This document shows positions 28,934 to 37,748 of a DNA stretch of 64,000 nt, piece after piece. Position 1 is the stretch's first letter. Each line of letters opens with the position of its first letter. The stretch comes from Hydrogenophaga sp. (GTDB taxonomy: Bacteria; Pseudomonadota; Gammaproteobacteria; Burkholderiales; Burkholderiaceae_C), in assembly GCA_030653975.1 (NCBI GenBank), contig JAURYH010000002.1:1-64000 (forward strand). The letters run 5' to 3'. The notes beneath the pieces are model-generated. The model worked only from the letters and a program-made list of their open reading frames with translations, was not told where the DNA came from and searched no databases. Position numbers and translations under genes: made by a program.

Positions 28934-29770
28934 ATGAATCCATTCATTTCTCCCCAGGCGAAGCCGGCACCGGTTGACGGCGACCTCGCCGACCAAGCAC
29001 GGTCCGGCCACGGTATTCCGTCGCAAGACCTGAACCCCGCAGCGCAGTCGTTGCTGAACCCTGAAGAAGCCGAGCGCGAGGCCAAGTCGGTTTTGACGGG
29101 CGGTGGCGTGGTGGCCGGTGCGGCTGCGGGTGCTGCCATCGGCAGCGTGGTCGCTGGCCCCGTGGGTGCGGTGGTGGGCGGCACGGTAGGCGCCGTTGCC
29201 GGCGCACTGGGTGGCGCCGCGGCTGGCTCCATGGTGGAGCCGGAAGACCCGGGCGCCGTCGAACAAGCACCCTTGGTGGTGCCTGCGGTCCTCACTGATC
29301 CACCCGCAAGACCTGTGGCAACAGGTGGGACAAACCTCAACCAGGAGACAAAGATGCAACTTCTCAAAGACGTGATGAGCCACGACGTGCAGGTGATCAG
29401 CCCCGAGGCGACGCTCCAGGACGCCGCAGCCCGGATGCGGGACGACGGCTTCGGGATGCTGCCCGTGGGCGAGAACGACCGCATGATCGGCGCAGTGACC
29501 GACCGCGACATCGCCGTGCGTGCCGTCGCCGAAGGCAAAGGCGGCGACACGCTGGTTCGCGACGTGATGTCGGAAGACGTGATCTGGTGCTATGAGGACG
29601 ACACCGTGGAGACGGGTGCCGACAAGATGAGCCAGTATCAGGTCAGGCGCCTGCCGGTGGTGAACCGCGAGAAGCGCCTGGTGGGCATCGTGTCACTCGG
29701 CGACTTTGCCGTCGCAGCCGACGACATCCAGCCCACCGCTGCTGCCCTGGTTGGCATTTCGCAACCGTAG
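28934..29770 (+). CDS. Glycine-zipper/CBS-domain fusion protein
   Basis: 278 residues, ATG with AAGGAG upstream. Residues about 54-100 form a glycine zipper (GGGVVAGAAAGAAIGSVVAG) typical of membrane-inserted oligomers. From residue 141 two CBS motifs follow (DVMSHDVQVISPEATLQDAA and DVMSEDVIWCYEDDTVETGA), which bind adenosyl ligands. The joint contains ccaggagacaaag-ATG at 29354, a complete internal ribosome site and start, so the CBS part may also be made alone. Probably a fusion of two adjacent genes. Confidence 0.85.
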   Translation: MNPFISPQAKPAPVDGDLADQARSGHGIPSQDLNPAAQSLLNPEEAEREAKSVLTGGGVVAGAAAGAAIGSVVAGPVGAVVGGTVGAVAGALGGAAAGSMVEPEDPGAVEQAPLVVPAVLTDPPARPVATGGTNLNQETKMQLLKDVMSHDVQVISPEATLQDAAARMRDDGFGMLPVGENDRMIGAVTDRDIAVRAVAEGKGGDTLVRDVMSEDVIWCYEDDTVETGADKMSQYQVRRLPVVNREKRLVGIVSLGDFAVAADDIQPTAAALVGISQP

Positions 29771-29852
29771 CGCAGGCCTGGGGCGTTAAGGCACCGCCCT
29801 GCTGACCCACAGCGTTCATCTTCCGTGGCCTGCGGTCGCACGGTGGAAGCGC

Positions 29853-30725
29853 TCAGTCCGGTCGTTGCGGTATGCCCGGTGCCGGGGGCGGGGGCGCGGG
29901 CTTGCGACGTTGCGCGAACACCCAGGTGAACTCCGCGCCGAGCAGGAAAACCTGCGCCGAGTAGTACACCCACAGCAGCAGCACCACCAGGGACGACGCG
30001 GCGCCGAACACAGAGGCCACGGCGCTGCGGCCGATGTACAGGCCGATCAGTGTTTTGCCGACCGTGAACAACAAGGCGGTGATGAGTGCGCCGATCCACA
30101 CATCGCGCCAGGCGACAGCTGTCCTAGGCATCCATTTGTAGATCATCGCAAACACCGCGGTGATGAACGTCAGTGTCACCACAAAGTTGACGGCGTCGGC
30201 CACGATCGCGAATTCGCCGAACCAGGGTGCCCACCATTTGCCCAGTGCGGCCATCAAGGCACTGAGCACCAGTGAAACCAGGAGCAGGAACCCGATGCCC
30301 AGGACCATCCCGAGCGAGAGCAGGCGCACCCGGAAGAAGTCCCGCACACCACTGAAGTCGGGGCGGAGGGGGACCTGCCAGATGCGGTCCATGGCGTTCT
30401 GCAGTTCGACAAACACGGTGGTGGCACCGATCAGCAGTGTGCCCAGGCCCACCAGCATGCCCACCAGGCTGGCGGCTGGCTTGTCCAGGCTCTCGAGCAC
30501 CGTGTCCAGGGTGGTGGCGCTGTCCTCTCCCACCATCAGGGATATCTGCGCAAAGATCTCCGCCCGTGCAGCCGCTTCGCCAAAGAAAAAACCGGTGACC
30601 GAAATGACGATCAGCAGCAGCGGCGCGATCGAAAACAGCGTGTAGAAAGCGAGCGCCGCACCCATGCTGGGCGCGTAATCATCGAGCCACGCGTTGACCG
30701 TCGAGGTGAGCAGCCGCCAGATCAT
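29853..30725 (-). CDS. YihY/BrkB-family inner-membrane protein
   Basis: 290 residues from ATG 30725 (MIWRLLTS); the longer ORF is upstream noise. Six hydrophobic helices, with family motifs YAPSMGAALAFYTLFSIAPLLLI near residue 22 and VTLTFITAVFAMIYKWMP. The ending SAQVFLLGAEFTWVFAQRR is typical. Often called BrkB or virulence factor, but the function is unproven. Stands alone on the minus strand, convergent with the CBS gene. Confidence 0.9.
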   Translation of the reverse strand: MIWRLLTSTVNAWLDDYAPSMGAALAFYTLFSIAPLLLIVISVTGFFFGEAAARAEIFAQISLMVGEDSATTLDTVLESLDKPAASLVGMLVGLGTLLIGATTVFVELQNAMDRIWQVPLRPDFSGVRDFFRVRLLSLGMVLGIGFLLLVSLVLSALMAALGKWWAPWFGEFAIVADAVNFVVTLTFITAVFAMIYKWMPRTAVAWRDVWIGALITALLFTVGKTLIGLYIGRSAVASVFGAASSLVVLLLWVYYSAQVFLLGAEFTWVFAQRRKPAPPPPAPGIPQRPD

Positions 30726-30939
30726 CCGGGTTACCGATCTGGGGGTGCGCTGCCGCTTGCCGCCGAGCCACCTCGGTGCACCGACCGGGCAGGCTCCCAA
30801 ATTTCGGCCGGGGTGAGTTGCATGGGTGGCTCCTGGGCGGGTTCGCACGTGAAACCAATTGTTGGGGAGCTGACCCGTTCGCGTCGGTGCGATGGCACAC
30901 AAAAACCTGGCCAATGTGCTGCAGCAGCGCCAGCGGGGC
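30726..30939. other. Non-coding gap upstream of the YihY gene
   Basis: About 210 bases with no confident gene. A 30-codon minus-strand frame (30731-30823, MQLTPAEIW) with GGAG before its ATG is the only candidate and is weak. The AT-richer stretch gtgaaaccaattgttgg around 30850 may hold the YihY promoter. Confidence 0.4.
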
Positions 30940-31773
30940 CTAGAAGCGGTCTTGTGCCGGGTCGGCTTCGCGCACGGCGGGGCCGGTCTGCGCCAGCGTC
31001 ATCCACACATGAAACGGCAGGCGCTGAATGCCGCGGCGCGGCGCTTCGCGGGCGATGCTGAGCTCGCCGTCGCGGGCGTACATCACGCCGCACTCGGGCG
31101 GCACCTCTTGGGGCTGGGCGATGGGTCGGCCCTTGGCGTCGTGGCCGAGCACGTACCAGCAGGCGCTGGCCATCTCCAGGTAGGCGGCGCGCTTGGCGGG
31201 TTTCTTCAGGTCGCCCAGCAGGTCGGCGCGGCTGACCTTGATCTCGTGCACCACCGGCTCCAGGTAGGCCTCGACCGAGCTGCGGCGGATGGAAAACACG
31301 TCCGGGCAGGCCATGCACCAGGCGTGTTCGGGGGCGGCGGGGTTGGTGGTCACTTCGGCCTCGAAGGCCGCCATCTGAGCCGCCCAGCCGGGCGCCGGCT
31401 CCGCCACCACCGGCGCTGCGGCCTCGCCCAGCAGCAAGGCCCGGGGCAGCGGCACGCGCAGCATCAGGCCGCGCCAGGCCAGGCGACCGGCGCGCGTCAT
31501 GGCCACCGCCACCTGCTCCACCAGCGCCTCGTGCGGCGTGCGCGCGGCCTTGTTGCTGGCGAACACGCGCGCCAGCGTCTGGATGCCGGCGTCGGTCACG
31601 CGCAGGGTCTCGTGGCCGTCGGCAGACACCCGGCGCTCCAGCAAGCCGGCCGCCAGCAGCTCGACCTCGACCATGTCGGCGCAGGGCCAGCCGGCGGAGC
31701 GGTAGATGTCGCGCAGGCGCCGGTGGTGCTGGCGGTTGAGCGGGGGCGGTTCGGGGGAAAAGGCGGACTCCAT
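30940..31773 (-). CDS. MmcB-like putative DNA repair protein with PD-(D/E)XK-type core
   Basis: 277 residues. The N-terminal part (RRLRDIYRSAGWPCADMVEVELLAAG, then LRVTDAGIQTLARV) reads as a winged helix. The C-terminal half has CPDVFSIRRSSVEAYLEPVVHEIKVSRADLLGDLKKPAKR, with the D...E-x-K spacing of PD-(D/E)XK nucleases and a resemblance to MmcB-type repair proteins. ATG 31773 has no ribosome site, so it may be leaderless. Divergent from a nuclease-helicase gene, with a LexA-box-like site touching its start. Confidence 0.68.
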   Translation of the reverse strand: MESAFSPEPPPLNRQHHRRLRDIYRSAGWPCADMVEVELLAAGLLERRVSADGHETLRVTDAGIQTLARVFASNKAARTPHEALVEQVAVAMTRAGRLAWRGLMLRVPLPRALLLGEAAAPVVAEPAPGWAAQMAAFEAEVTTNPAAPEHAWCMACPDVFSIRRSSVEAYLEPVVHEIKVSRADLLGDLKKPAKRAAYLEMASACWYVLGHDAKGRPIAQPQEVPPECGVMYARDGELSIAREAPRRGIQRLPFHVWMTLAQTGPAVREADPAQDRF

Positions 31774-31776
31774 GAA

Positions 31777-31792
31777 CTGACTATATAACCAG
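31777..31792. promoter_or_regulatory. LexA/SOS-box-like palindrome
   Basis: CTGactatataacCAG, i.e. CTG-N10-CAG with an AT-alternating centre. In its 20-base context it matches the Gram-negative LexA consensus tactgtatatatatacagta at about 15 of 20 positions (reading the minus strand: tactggttatatagtcagtt). It lies 3 bases upstream of the start codon of the putative repair protein and in the gap shared with the helicase gene. Confidence 0.55.
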
Positions 31793-31800
31793 TACCATGC

Positions 31801-31895
31801 GCGTGGGTGCGATCCAAAGTGGTGTTTTCCGTGCCTCTCTCCTTCCCCCTCTGGGGGAAGGAGCCAAACCACATCACTTTGAATCGCGCCCATGC
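31801..31895. repeat. BIME-like inverted repeat element (3' half of divergent gap)
   Basis: Inner palindrome ctccttccccc-tct-gggggaaggag is flanked by outer arms gcgtgggtgcgatccaaagtggtg and its imperfect complement cacatcactttgaatcgcgcccatgc. The inner part is the same palindrome found at 46163-46282, and the ctttgaatcgc arm recurs at 46302-46312. It supplies the non-homologous N terminus of the helicase ORF. Confidence 0.75.
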
Positions 31896-31917
31896 ACGCC
31901 ACAAACCGAGCCCTCTC

Positions 31918-34263
31918 TTGAACACCGCCACGCCCCGACTGGTTGACGAAGCCGCCGCCGACGCCCCGCTGGGCGCCGTGGCGGTGCGCACGCTGTGCGA
32001 TTTCGCGGCGCGCCGGGGCGACCTGGATCTGCGCTTCACGCCCTCGCCCAGCGGCAGCGAAGGCGTGGCCGGCCATGGCGAGGTGACGGCTCGGCGCGGC
32101 GCGGCTTACCAGCGCGAAGTGCCGCTGGCCAGCCAGTGGCGCGGCCTGCGTGTGCAGGGCCGGGCCGACGGCTGGGACGCCGCCGCGCAGCGCCTCGAAG
32201 AGATCAAGACCCACCGGGGCGACGCGGCGCTGATCGCGGACAACGCGCGCGCGCTGCACTGGGCGCAGGCCCGGGTCTACGGCTGGATGCTGTGCGAACA
32301 GCTCGGGCTGGAGCGCATCGAGCTGGTGCTGGTCTACTTCAACATCGACACCGGCCACGAAACGCCGCTGGCGGAAACCCAGAGCGCCAGCGCCCTGCGC
32401 GCGCACTTCGAAGACCTGTGCGAACGCTACAGCGGCTGGGCCCGGCAGGAGCGCGCGCACCGCACGGCGCGAGACGCCGCGCTGCGCGCCCTGGCCTTCC
32501 CCTTCCCCGAATTCCGCGCCGGCCAGCGGGCGCTGGCCGAAGCCGTCTACCGCGCGCACGCGGCCGGCCGCGTGCTCATGGCGCAGGCGCCCACCGGCAT
32601 CGGCAAGACGGCGGCCACGCTGTTCGCCGCGCTCAAGGCCGCGCCCACGCAGGGGCTGGACAAGCTCTTCTACCTGACCGCGCGCACCACCGGCCGCCAG
32701 CTCGCGCTGGACGCGCTGGCCCGCCTCGGCGCCGCCGGCCAGCCGCCGGCGCGCCCGGTGCTGCCGCTGCGTGTGCTCGAACGCGTGGCGCGCGACAAGG
32801 CCTGCGAACACCCGGACAAGGCCTGCCACGGCGAGTCCTGCCCGCTCGCGCGTGGCTTCTACGACCGCCTGCCCGCGGCCCGCGCCGCCGCGACACAGGC
32901 CGGCTGGCTGGACAAGACCGCCCTGCGCGAGCTGGCGCTGGAACACAGCGTGTGCCCCTACTACCTGGGGCAGGAGATGCTGCGCTGGAGCGACGTGGCG
33001 GTGGGCGACGTGAACCACTTCTTCGACCTCGGCGCCCACTGGCACGGCCTCACGCTCGAACACGGCTGGCAGACCGCGCTGCTGGTGGACGAGGCGCACA
33101 ACCTGATCGAACGCGCCCGCGCCATGTACAGCGCCCGGCTCGACCCGGCGGCCTTCCAGGCGCTGCGCCGCAGCGCGCCGGCCGCGCTGAAAAAAGGCCT
33201 CGACAGGCTGCACCGCCAGTGGAACGCGCTGGCGCGGGAACAGGCGGCCGACTACACGGTACTGCCCGAGCCACCGGGCGCCTTCACCGCCGCGCTGCAG
33301 CAACTCTGCGGCGAGATCGGCGACCACCTGGCGTTGCACCCGCAAGACGCGGCGGGCGGCCCGCTGCAGGCCTGGTTCTTCGAAGCGCTGCACTTCCAGC
33401 GCGTGGCCGAGCTGCACGGCGAGCACAGCCTCTGCGACCTCACGCGCACGCCCCACCCCGCCCCGGGCACGCGCGTGGCGCAACCGCTGATCAGCCTGCG
33501 CAACCTCGTGCCCGGCCCGCTGCTGCAGGACCGCTGGAGCGCCGTGCGCAGCGCCACGCTGTTCTCGGCCACGCTCGCGCCGATGGACTACGTGGCCGAC
33601 CTGCTGGGCCTGCCGGCCGACACGCTGCGTGTGGACGTGCCCTCGCCGTTTGCCGGCGAACAGCTCGCGGTGCGCGTGGCGCCGCACATCTCCACCCGCT
33701 GGACCGACCGGCTCGCTTCGCTCACGCCCATGGCCGACACCCTGGCGGCGCAGTTCGCGGCCGAACCCGGCAACTACCTCGCGTTCTTCAGCAGCTTCGA
33801 CTACCTGGCGCAGGCGCTCGACCGGCTGCAGCAGCGCCACCCGTCCATTCCCGTCTGGGCGCAGTCGCGCGGCATGGGCGAGCCCGAGCGCGAGGCCTTC
33901 ATCGCCCGCTTCACCGACAGCGGCCAGGGCATCGGTTTTGCCGTGCTCGGCGGCGCGTTTGGCGAGGGCATCGACCTGCCCGGGCGCCGCCTCATCGGCG
34001 CCTTCATCGCCACGCTGGGCCTGCCGCAGGTGAACCCGGTGAACGAGCAGCTCAAGGCGCGGCTGCAGGCGAAGTTCGGCCGCGGCTACGACTACACCTA
34101 CCTGTTCCCCGGCGTGCAGAAGGTGGTGCAGGCCGCGGGCCGCGTGATCCGCAGCGAGCAGGACCACGGCACCGTCTGGCTGCTCGACGACCGCTACGCG
34201 CGCGCCGAGGTGCGACGACTGCTGCCGGCGTGGTGGGTGGTCGACCTGCGCCCCCCGGGCTGA
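31918..34263 (+). CDS. PD-(D/E)XK nuclease-DinG/XPD-like iron-sulfur DNA helicase
   Basis: About 781 residues. The ORF opens at 31807, but its first 37 codons lie in the repeat, so I place the start at TTG 31918; no good ribosome site is seen and the start is uncertain. The N-terminal nuclease part has VQGRADGWD then LEEIKTHRG. The helicase part has Walker A APTGIGKTAAT, four cysteines of an Fe-S domain (KACEHPDKACHGESCPL and HSVCPYYL), and DEAH box LLVDEAHNLIE. The C-terminal motif VI region is VQAAGRVIRSEQDHG. Likely DNA repair or replication-fork processing. Confidence 0.88.
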   Translation: MNTATPRLVDEAAADAPLGAVAVRTLCDFAARRGDLDLRFTPSPSGSEGVAGHGEVTARRGAAYQREVPLASQWRGLRVQGRADGWDAAAQRLEEIKTHRGDAALIADNARALHWAQARVYGWMLCEQLGLERIELVLVYFNIDTGHETPLAETQSASALRAHFEDLCERYSGWARQERAHRTARDAALRALAFPFPEFRAGQRALAEAVYRAHAAGRVLMAQAPTGIGKTAATLFAALKAAPTQGLDKLFYLTARTTGRQLALDALARLGAAGQPPARPVLPLRVLERVARDKACEHPDKACHGESCPLARGFYDRLPAARAAATQAGWLDKTALRELALEHSVCPYYLGQEMLRWSDVAVGDVNHFFDLGAHWHGLTLEHGWQTALLVDEAHNLIERARAMYSARLDPAAFQALRRSAPAALKKGLDRLHRQWNALAREQAADYTVLPEPPGAFTAALQQLCGEIGDHLALHPQDAAGGPLQAWFFEALHFQRVAELHGEHSLCDLTRTPHPAPGTRVAQPLISLRNLVPGPLLQDRWSAVRSATLFSATLAPMDYVADLLGLPADTLRVDVPSPFAGEQLAVRVAPHISTRWTDRLASLTPMADTLAAQFAAEPGNYLAFFSSFDYLAQALDRLQQRHPSIPVWAQSRGMGEPEREAFIARFTDSGQGIGFAVLGGAFGEGIDLPGRRLIGAFIATLGLPQVNPVNEQLKARLQAKFGRGYDYTYLFPGVQKVVQAAGRVIRSEQDHGTVWLLDDRYARAEVRRLLPAWWVVDLRPPG

Positions 34264-34274
34264 GCCCCCGGCGA

Positions 34275-35246
34275 TCAGCCCCGCGGCTGCGCGTCGACCT
34301 GGCCCCGCAGCCACTGCGCCAGATCGCTGAGCACCTGTCCGCCCAGCGGCGAGACTGCGGTGAAGTGGATGCAGGCGTGGATGGCGCCGGGGTAGTGGCG
34401 GTGCTCGGTGGCCACGCCCGCCTGTTCGATGCGCTGCGCCAGCGCGTGGCCCTCATCGCGCAGCGGGTCGTGGCCCATGGTGGCGACCCAGGTGGCTGGC
34501 AGCGTGGCCAGCGTGGGTGCGCTCAGCAAGGCGAAGTCCGGGTGCCGGATGAGTTCGCTGCGCCCGTTCAGATAGCTGTCGACGAACCATTGCATGACGC
34601 CGAGGGTGAGGAACTTGCCTTCGCCGTTTTCCGCCATCGAGGCACTGGGCTCGCTGTGGTGTTGTGCCACCGGGTAGATCAGGCCCAGGGCACGCGGCGT
34701 GATGGTGCTGGCGGTGTGCAGGCAGGCGGTGGCGGCCAGCTGGGCCCCCGCGCTGTCGCCCGCCACGGCGATGCGCGACGGATCGGCGCGCAGTTCGCGC
34801 GCATGCGTGGACAGCCACTGCAGCGCGCAGACCACGTCTTCCACGGCGGCGGGAAACGGGTGCTCGGGCGCCAGCCGGTAGTCCACCGCCACCACCACGG
34901 CGCCCACCTCGTGGCACAGGGTGCGGCACACGGCGTCGTGGGTCTCCAGGTCGCCGATCACGAAGCCGCCGCCGTGCACGTAGAACATCGCAGGCAGTGT
35001 CCCGGAGACATCGGGGTGGTAGATGCGCAGCGGGAGCGGCCCGCCGGGGCCCGCGATGCTGCGGTCTTCCGTGGCGACAGCTGGCGGCGGCAAGCCCATG
35101 CCCGCGGCCAGGTCGCGGTAGATCTGCCTTCCGATTTCGGGCGGCAGCGACTCCAGCGGCGGGTTGCCCTGTGCGGCGGCCTGGGCCAGAAAGCCGGCGA
35201 GGCCGGGGTCCATGGGCGCGCGCGGGAGCGTGGTGGTGACGGTCAT
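34275..35246 (-). CDS. Alpha/beta hydrolase (hormone-sensitive lipase family)
   Basis: 323 residues. HGGGFVIGD oxyanion motif near residue 91, nucleophile GDSAGAQLA near 164, acid/His part near the C terminus (MGHDPLRDEG and HYPGAIHACIHF). ATG with AGGAG overlaps the RND transporter stop as ATGA, so it is made with that transporter. Hydrolyses acyl or aryl esters; probably releases the compound handled by the upstream envelope proteins. Substrate unknown. Confidence 0.9.
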   Translation of the reverse strand: MTVTTTLPRAPMDPGLAGFLAQAAAQGNPPLESLPPEIGRQIYRDLAAGMGLPPPAVATEDRSIAGPGGPLPLRIYHPDVSGTLPAMFYVHGGGFVIGDLETHDAVCRTLCHEVGAVVVAVDYRLAPEHPFPAAVEDVVCALQWLSTHARELRADPSRIAVAGDSAGAQLAATACLHTASTITPRALGLIYPVAQHHSEPSASMAENGEGKFLTLGVMQWFVDSYLNGRSELIRHPDFALLSAPTLATLPATWVATMGHDPLRDEGHALAQRIEQAGVATEHRHYPGAIHACIHFTAVSPLGGQVLSDLAQWLRGQVDAQPRG

Positions 35247-37738
35247 GGTGTCTCCTGTTTTGGGTGAAAAATAGAGAAGGTGTGGAAACGGGGGGCGGCG
35301 CCGTGGGAGGGAGCGCCGGCGTCCGTGGCAGTCGCGGCGGTCGCGGTGCTTTCGACCTGGTCGCTGCGGGCGACGGGCAACAGGAAATGCGCCAGCGCGG
35401 GCAGCAGCACCAGCGCGCCCACCATGTTCCAGACGAACATGAAGGCCAGCAGGATGCCCATGTCGGCCTGGAACTTGATGGGCGAGAAGGCCCAGGTGCC
35501 CACGGCCAGTGCCAGCGTCACGCCGGTGAGCATCACCACGCGGCCGGTGAACTGCAGCGCGTGGGTGTAGGCCTCGGCCAGGCTGGCGCCGGCGCGCAGG
35601 CGGCTGAGCGTGACGCTGAGCACATAGAGCGCGTAGTCCACCCCGATGCCCACGCCGAGCGCGATCACCGGCAACGTGGCCACCTTCACACCCATGCCCA
35701 GGCCCACCATCAGCGCTTCACACAGGATGGAGGTGAGCATCAGCGGCAGCACCGCCACGATCACCGCGCGCCAGGAGCGGAAGGTGATCCAGCACAACAG
35801 AATGACGGCGGCGTAGACCCACAGCAGCATCTCGCGCATGGCCTGCTTGACCACGATGTTGGTGGCCGCGTCGATGCCGGCGCTGCCCGCGGCGAGCTTG
35901 AAGGTCAGCTCGGGCGAGTCGTGTTCGGCCTTGAAGCGTTCCACCTCGGCCACCACGCGCTCCAGCGTTTCGGCCTTGTGGTCCTTCAGGTAGACGTAGA
36001 GCGCCAGGAACGAGCAGCTCTGGTTGAACAGCTCGCGCGGTGCGCGGGTCTGCACACCGCCCAGGGCGCTTTCGTTGGGCAGCAGCTCGAACCACTTCAG
36101 GTGCCCTTCGTTGTAGCCCACCATGGCCAGCTTGGACAGCGTGGCCATGGAGTTGGTGGACTCCACGCCGGGCAGTTGCTCCAGCCGCCAGGCCAGCGCG
36201 TCCAGCGTGGACAGCGCGGTGTAGCTGGTGCAGCGGTCGGGCGGCGTGGTGGCCATCACGGTCAGGATGTCGGTGCTGGCCGCGTAGTGCGAGATCAGGT
36301 AGGCGCTGTCCTGGTTGTAGCGCGAGTCCGGGCGCAGCTCGGGCGCGCCCGGGTCGAGGTCGCCGATGGACAGGTGCAGGCTCACCGCGAAGCCGGCCAC
36401 CGCCAGCAGCGCGCCCGTACCCACCGCGAGGGCGGCGGCGGGCCGCCGGGTGAAGCGGGTCAGGCCCGACCACAGGCGCGAGCGCTGCAGGGTCTGCGCC
36501 GAGTCCGCGCGCAGGCTGCGCGCGGCCGCCCTCGGGCTCACGCCCACATACGACAGCAGGATGGGCAGCAACAAGAGGTTGGTGACGATCAGCATCGCCA
36601 CGCCGATGCTGGCGATCAGCGCCAGGTCCTGGATCACCTTGATCTGGATGATGAACAGCACCGCGAAGCCCACGGCGTCGCACAGCAGCGCCGTCAGCCC
36701 GGCCACGAACAGGCGCCGGAAGGTGTAGCGCGCGGCCACCACGCGGTGCGTGCCGCGCCCGATGTCCTGCATGATGCCGTTCATCTTCTGCGCGCCGTGG
36801 CTCATGCCGATGGCGAACACCAGGAAGGGCACCAGCACCGAATACGGGTCGAGTTCAAAGCCCAGCAGGGCGAGCAGACCGAACTGCCAGACCACCGCCA
36901 CCAGCGAACACGCCACCACCAGCGCCGTGCTGCGCTTGCAGTGCGTGTAGCCGTAGAGCAGGGCGGTGGTGATGAGCAGCGCCAGCAGGAAGAACAGCAG
37001 CACCTGCTGCAGGCCTTCGATCAGGTCGCCCACCACCTTGGCAAAACCGATCACGCGGACCTGCAGCGTGTCGCTGTCGTAGCGCGCACGCAGCGCCTCG
37101 ATCTGGCGCGACAGGTCGCCGTAGTCCAGCGCCTGGCCGGTCTCGGGGTGGCGGTCCAGCAGCGGCACGAAGACGATGCTGGACTTGAAGTCGCCCGCCA
37201 CCAGCTGGCCGATCTCGCCCGAGCGCTCCACGTTGGCGCGCAGCTCGGCCAGGCTTTGCGGCGAACCGTCGAAGGCATCGGGGATCACCGGTCCGCCGTC
37301 CAGGCCCTCTTCGGTCACGGCCACCCAGCGCGTGTTGGAGGTCCAGAGCGACTTCATGAACGGGCGGTCCACCCCGGGCAGCAGGAAGATCTCGTCGTTG
37401 AGCTTCTGCAGCGTCTCCAGGTACTGCCGGTCGAAGATCGTGCCCTCCTTGGCCTGCACCACCAGGCGCAGCGCGTTGGTCTGCCCGGCGAGGTCACCCT
37501 TGTGCGCCAGGTAGTTGGCGATGTAGGGGTGGCCGGTCGGAATGGTCTTCTCGAAGCTGGCGTTGAGCTGCAGCCGCGTGGCCTGCCAGCCCAGCACCAG
37601 GGTGATCAACAGACTGAGCAGCAGCACCCAGGGCCGGTGGTTGAAGAAGGCGCGTTCGATGACGGTGCCCGATGCCGGGTCAAAGTCGGCCAGCCGCGTG
37701 ACGACGGGCTGGGCGTCGAGGGGGGAATCGTGGTTCAT
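35243..37738 (-). CDS. RND/MMPL-family transporter
   Basis: 831 residues with two halves, each with one helix, a large periplasmic loop and a five-helix bundle. LVPFLVFAIGMSHGAQKMNG and ALGVGIGVDYALYVLSVTLS are the paired RND/SSD motifs. Relatives move lipids, terpenoids or sterol-like molecules between membrane and periplasm. Lies 10 bases after the YCF48-like gene in the DUF1302-DUF1329-YCF48-MMPL set. Export or import direction cannot be read from sequence. Confidence 0.9.
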   Translation of the reverse strand: MNHDSPLDAQPVVTRLADFDPASGTVIERAFFNHRPWVLLLSLLITLVLGWQATRLQLNASFEKTIPTGHPYIANYLAHKGDLAGQTNALRLVVQAKEGTIFDRQYLETLQKLNDEIFLLPGVDRPFMKSLWTSNTRWVAVTEEGLDGGPVIPDAFDGSPQSLAELRANVERSGEIGQLVAGDFKSSIVFVPLLDRHPETGQALDYGDLSRQIEALRARYDSDTLQVRVIGFAKVVGDLIEGLQQVLLFFLLALLITTALLYGYTHCKRSTALVVACSLVAVVWQFGLLALLGFELDPYSVLVPFLVFAIGMSHGAQKMNGIMQDIGRGTHRVVAARYTFRRLFVAGLTALLCDAVGFAVLFIIQIKVIQDLALIASIGVAMLIVTNLLLLPILLSYVGVSPRAAARSLRADSAQTLQRSRLWSGLTRFTRRPAAALAVGTGALLAVAGFAVSLHLSIGDLDPGAPELRPDSRYNQDSAYLISHYAASTDILTVMATTPPDRCTSYTALSTLDALAWRLEQLPGVESTNSMATLSKLAMVGYNEGHLKWFELLPNESALGGVQTRAPRELFNQSCSFLALYVYLKDHKAETLERVVAEVERFKAEHDSPELTFKLAAGSAGIDAATNIVVKQAMREMLLWVYAAVILLCWITFRSWRAVIVAVLPLMLTSILCEALMVGLGMGVKVATLPVIALGVGIGVDYALYVLSVTLSRLRAGASLAEAYTHALQFTGRVVMLTGVTLALAVGTWAFSPIKFQADMGILLAFMFVWNMVGALVLLPALAHFLLPVARSDQVESTATAATATDAGAPSHGAAPRFHTFSIFHPKQETP

Positions 37739-37748
37739 GGGAACGGGT

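Noticed and set aside
30731-30823. 30-codon minus-strand ORF (MQLTPAEIW) with GGAG upstream
   Set aside because: Too short and without homology cues; could be a leader peptide, but nothing else supports it.
31774-34314. Upstream part of the 1124-codon minus-strand ORF
   Set aside because: Antisense to the helicase; only the 3' 277 codons (30940-31773) carry recognisable protein features.
31995-35267. 1090-codon plus-strand ORF
   Set aside because: Overlaps the nuclease-helicase in another frame; Arg/Ala/Gly-rich without motifs.
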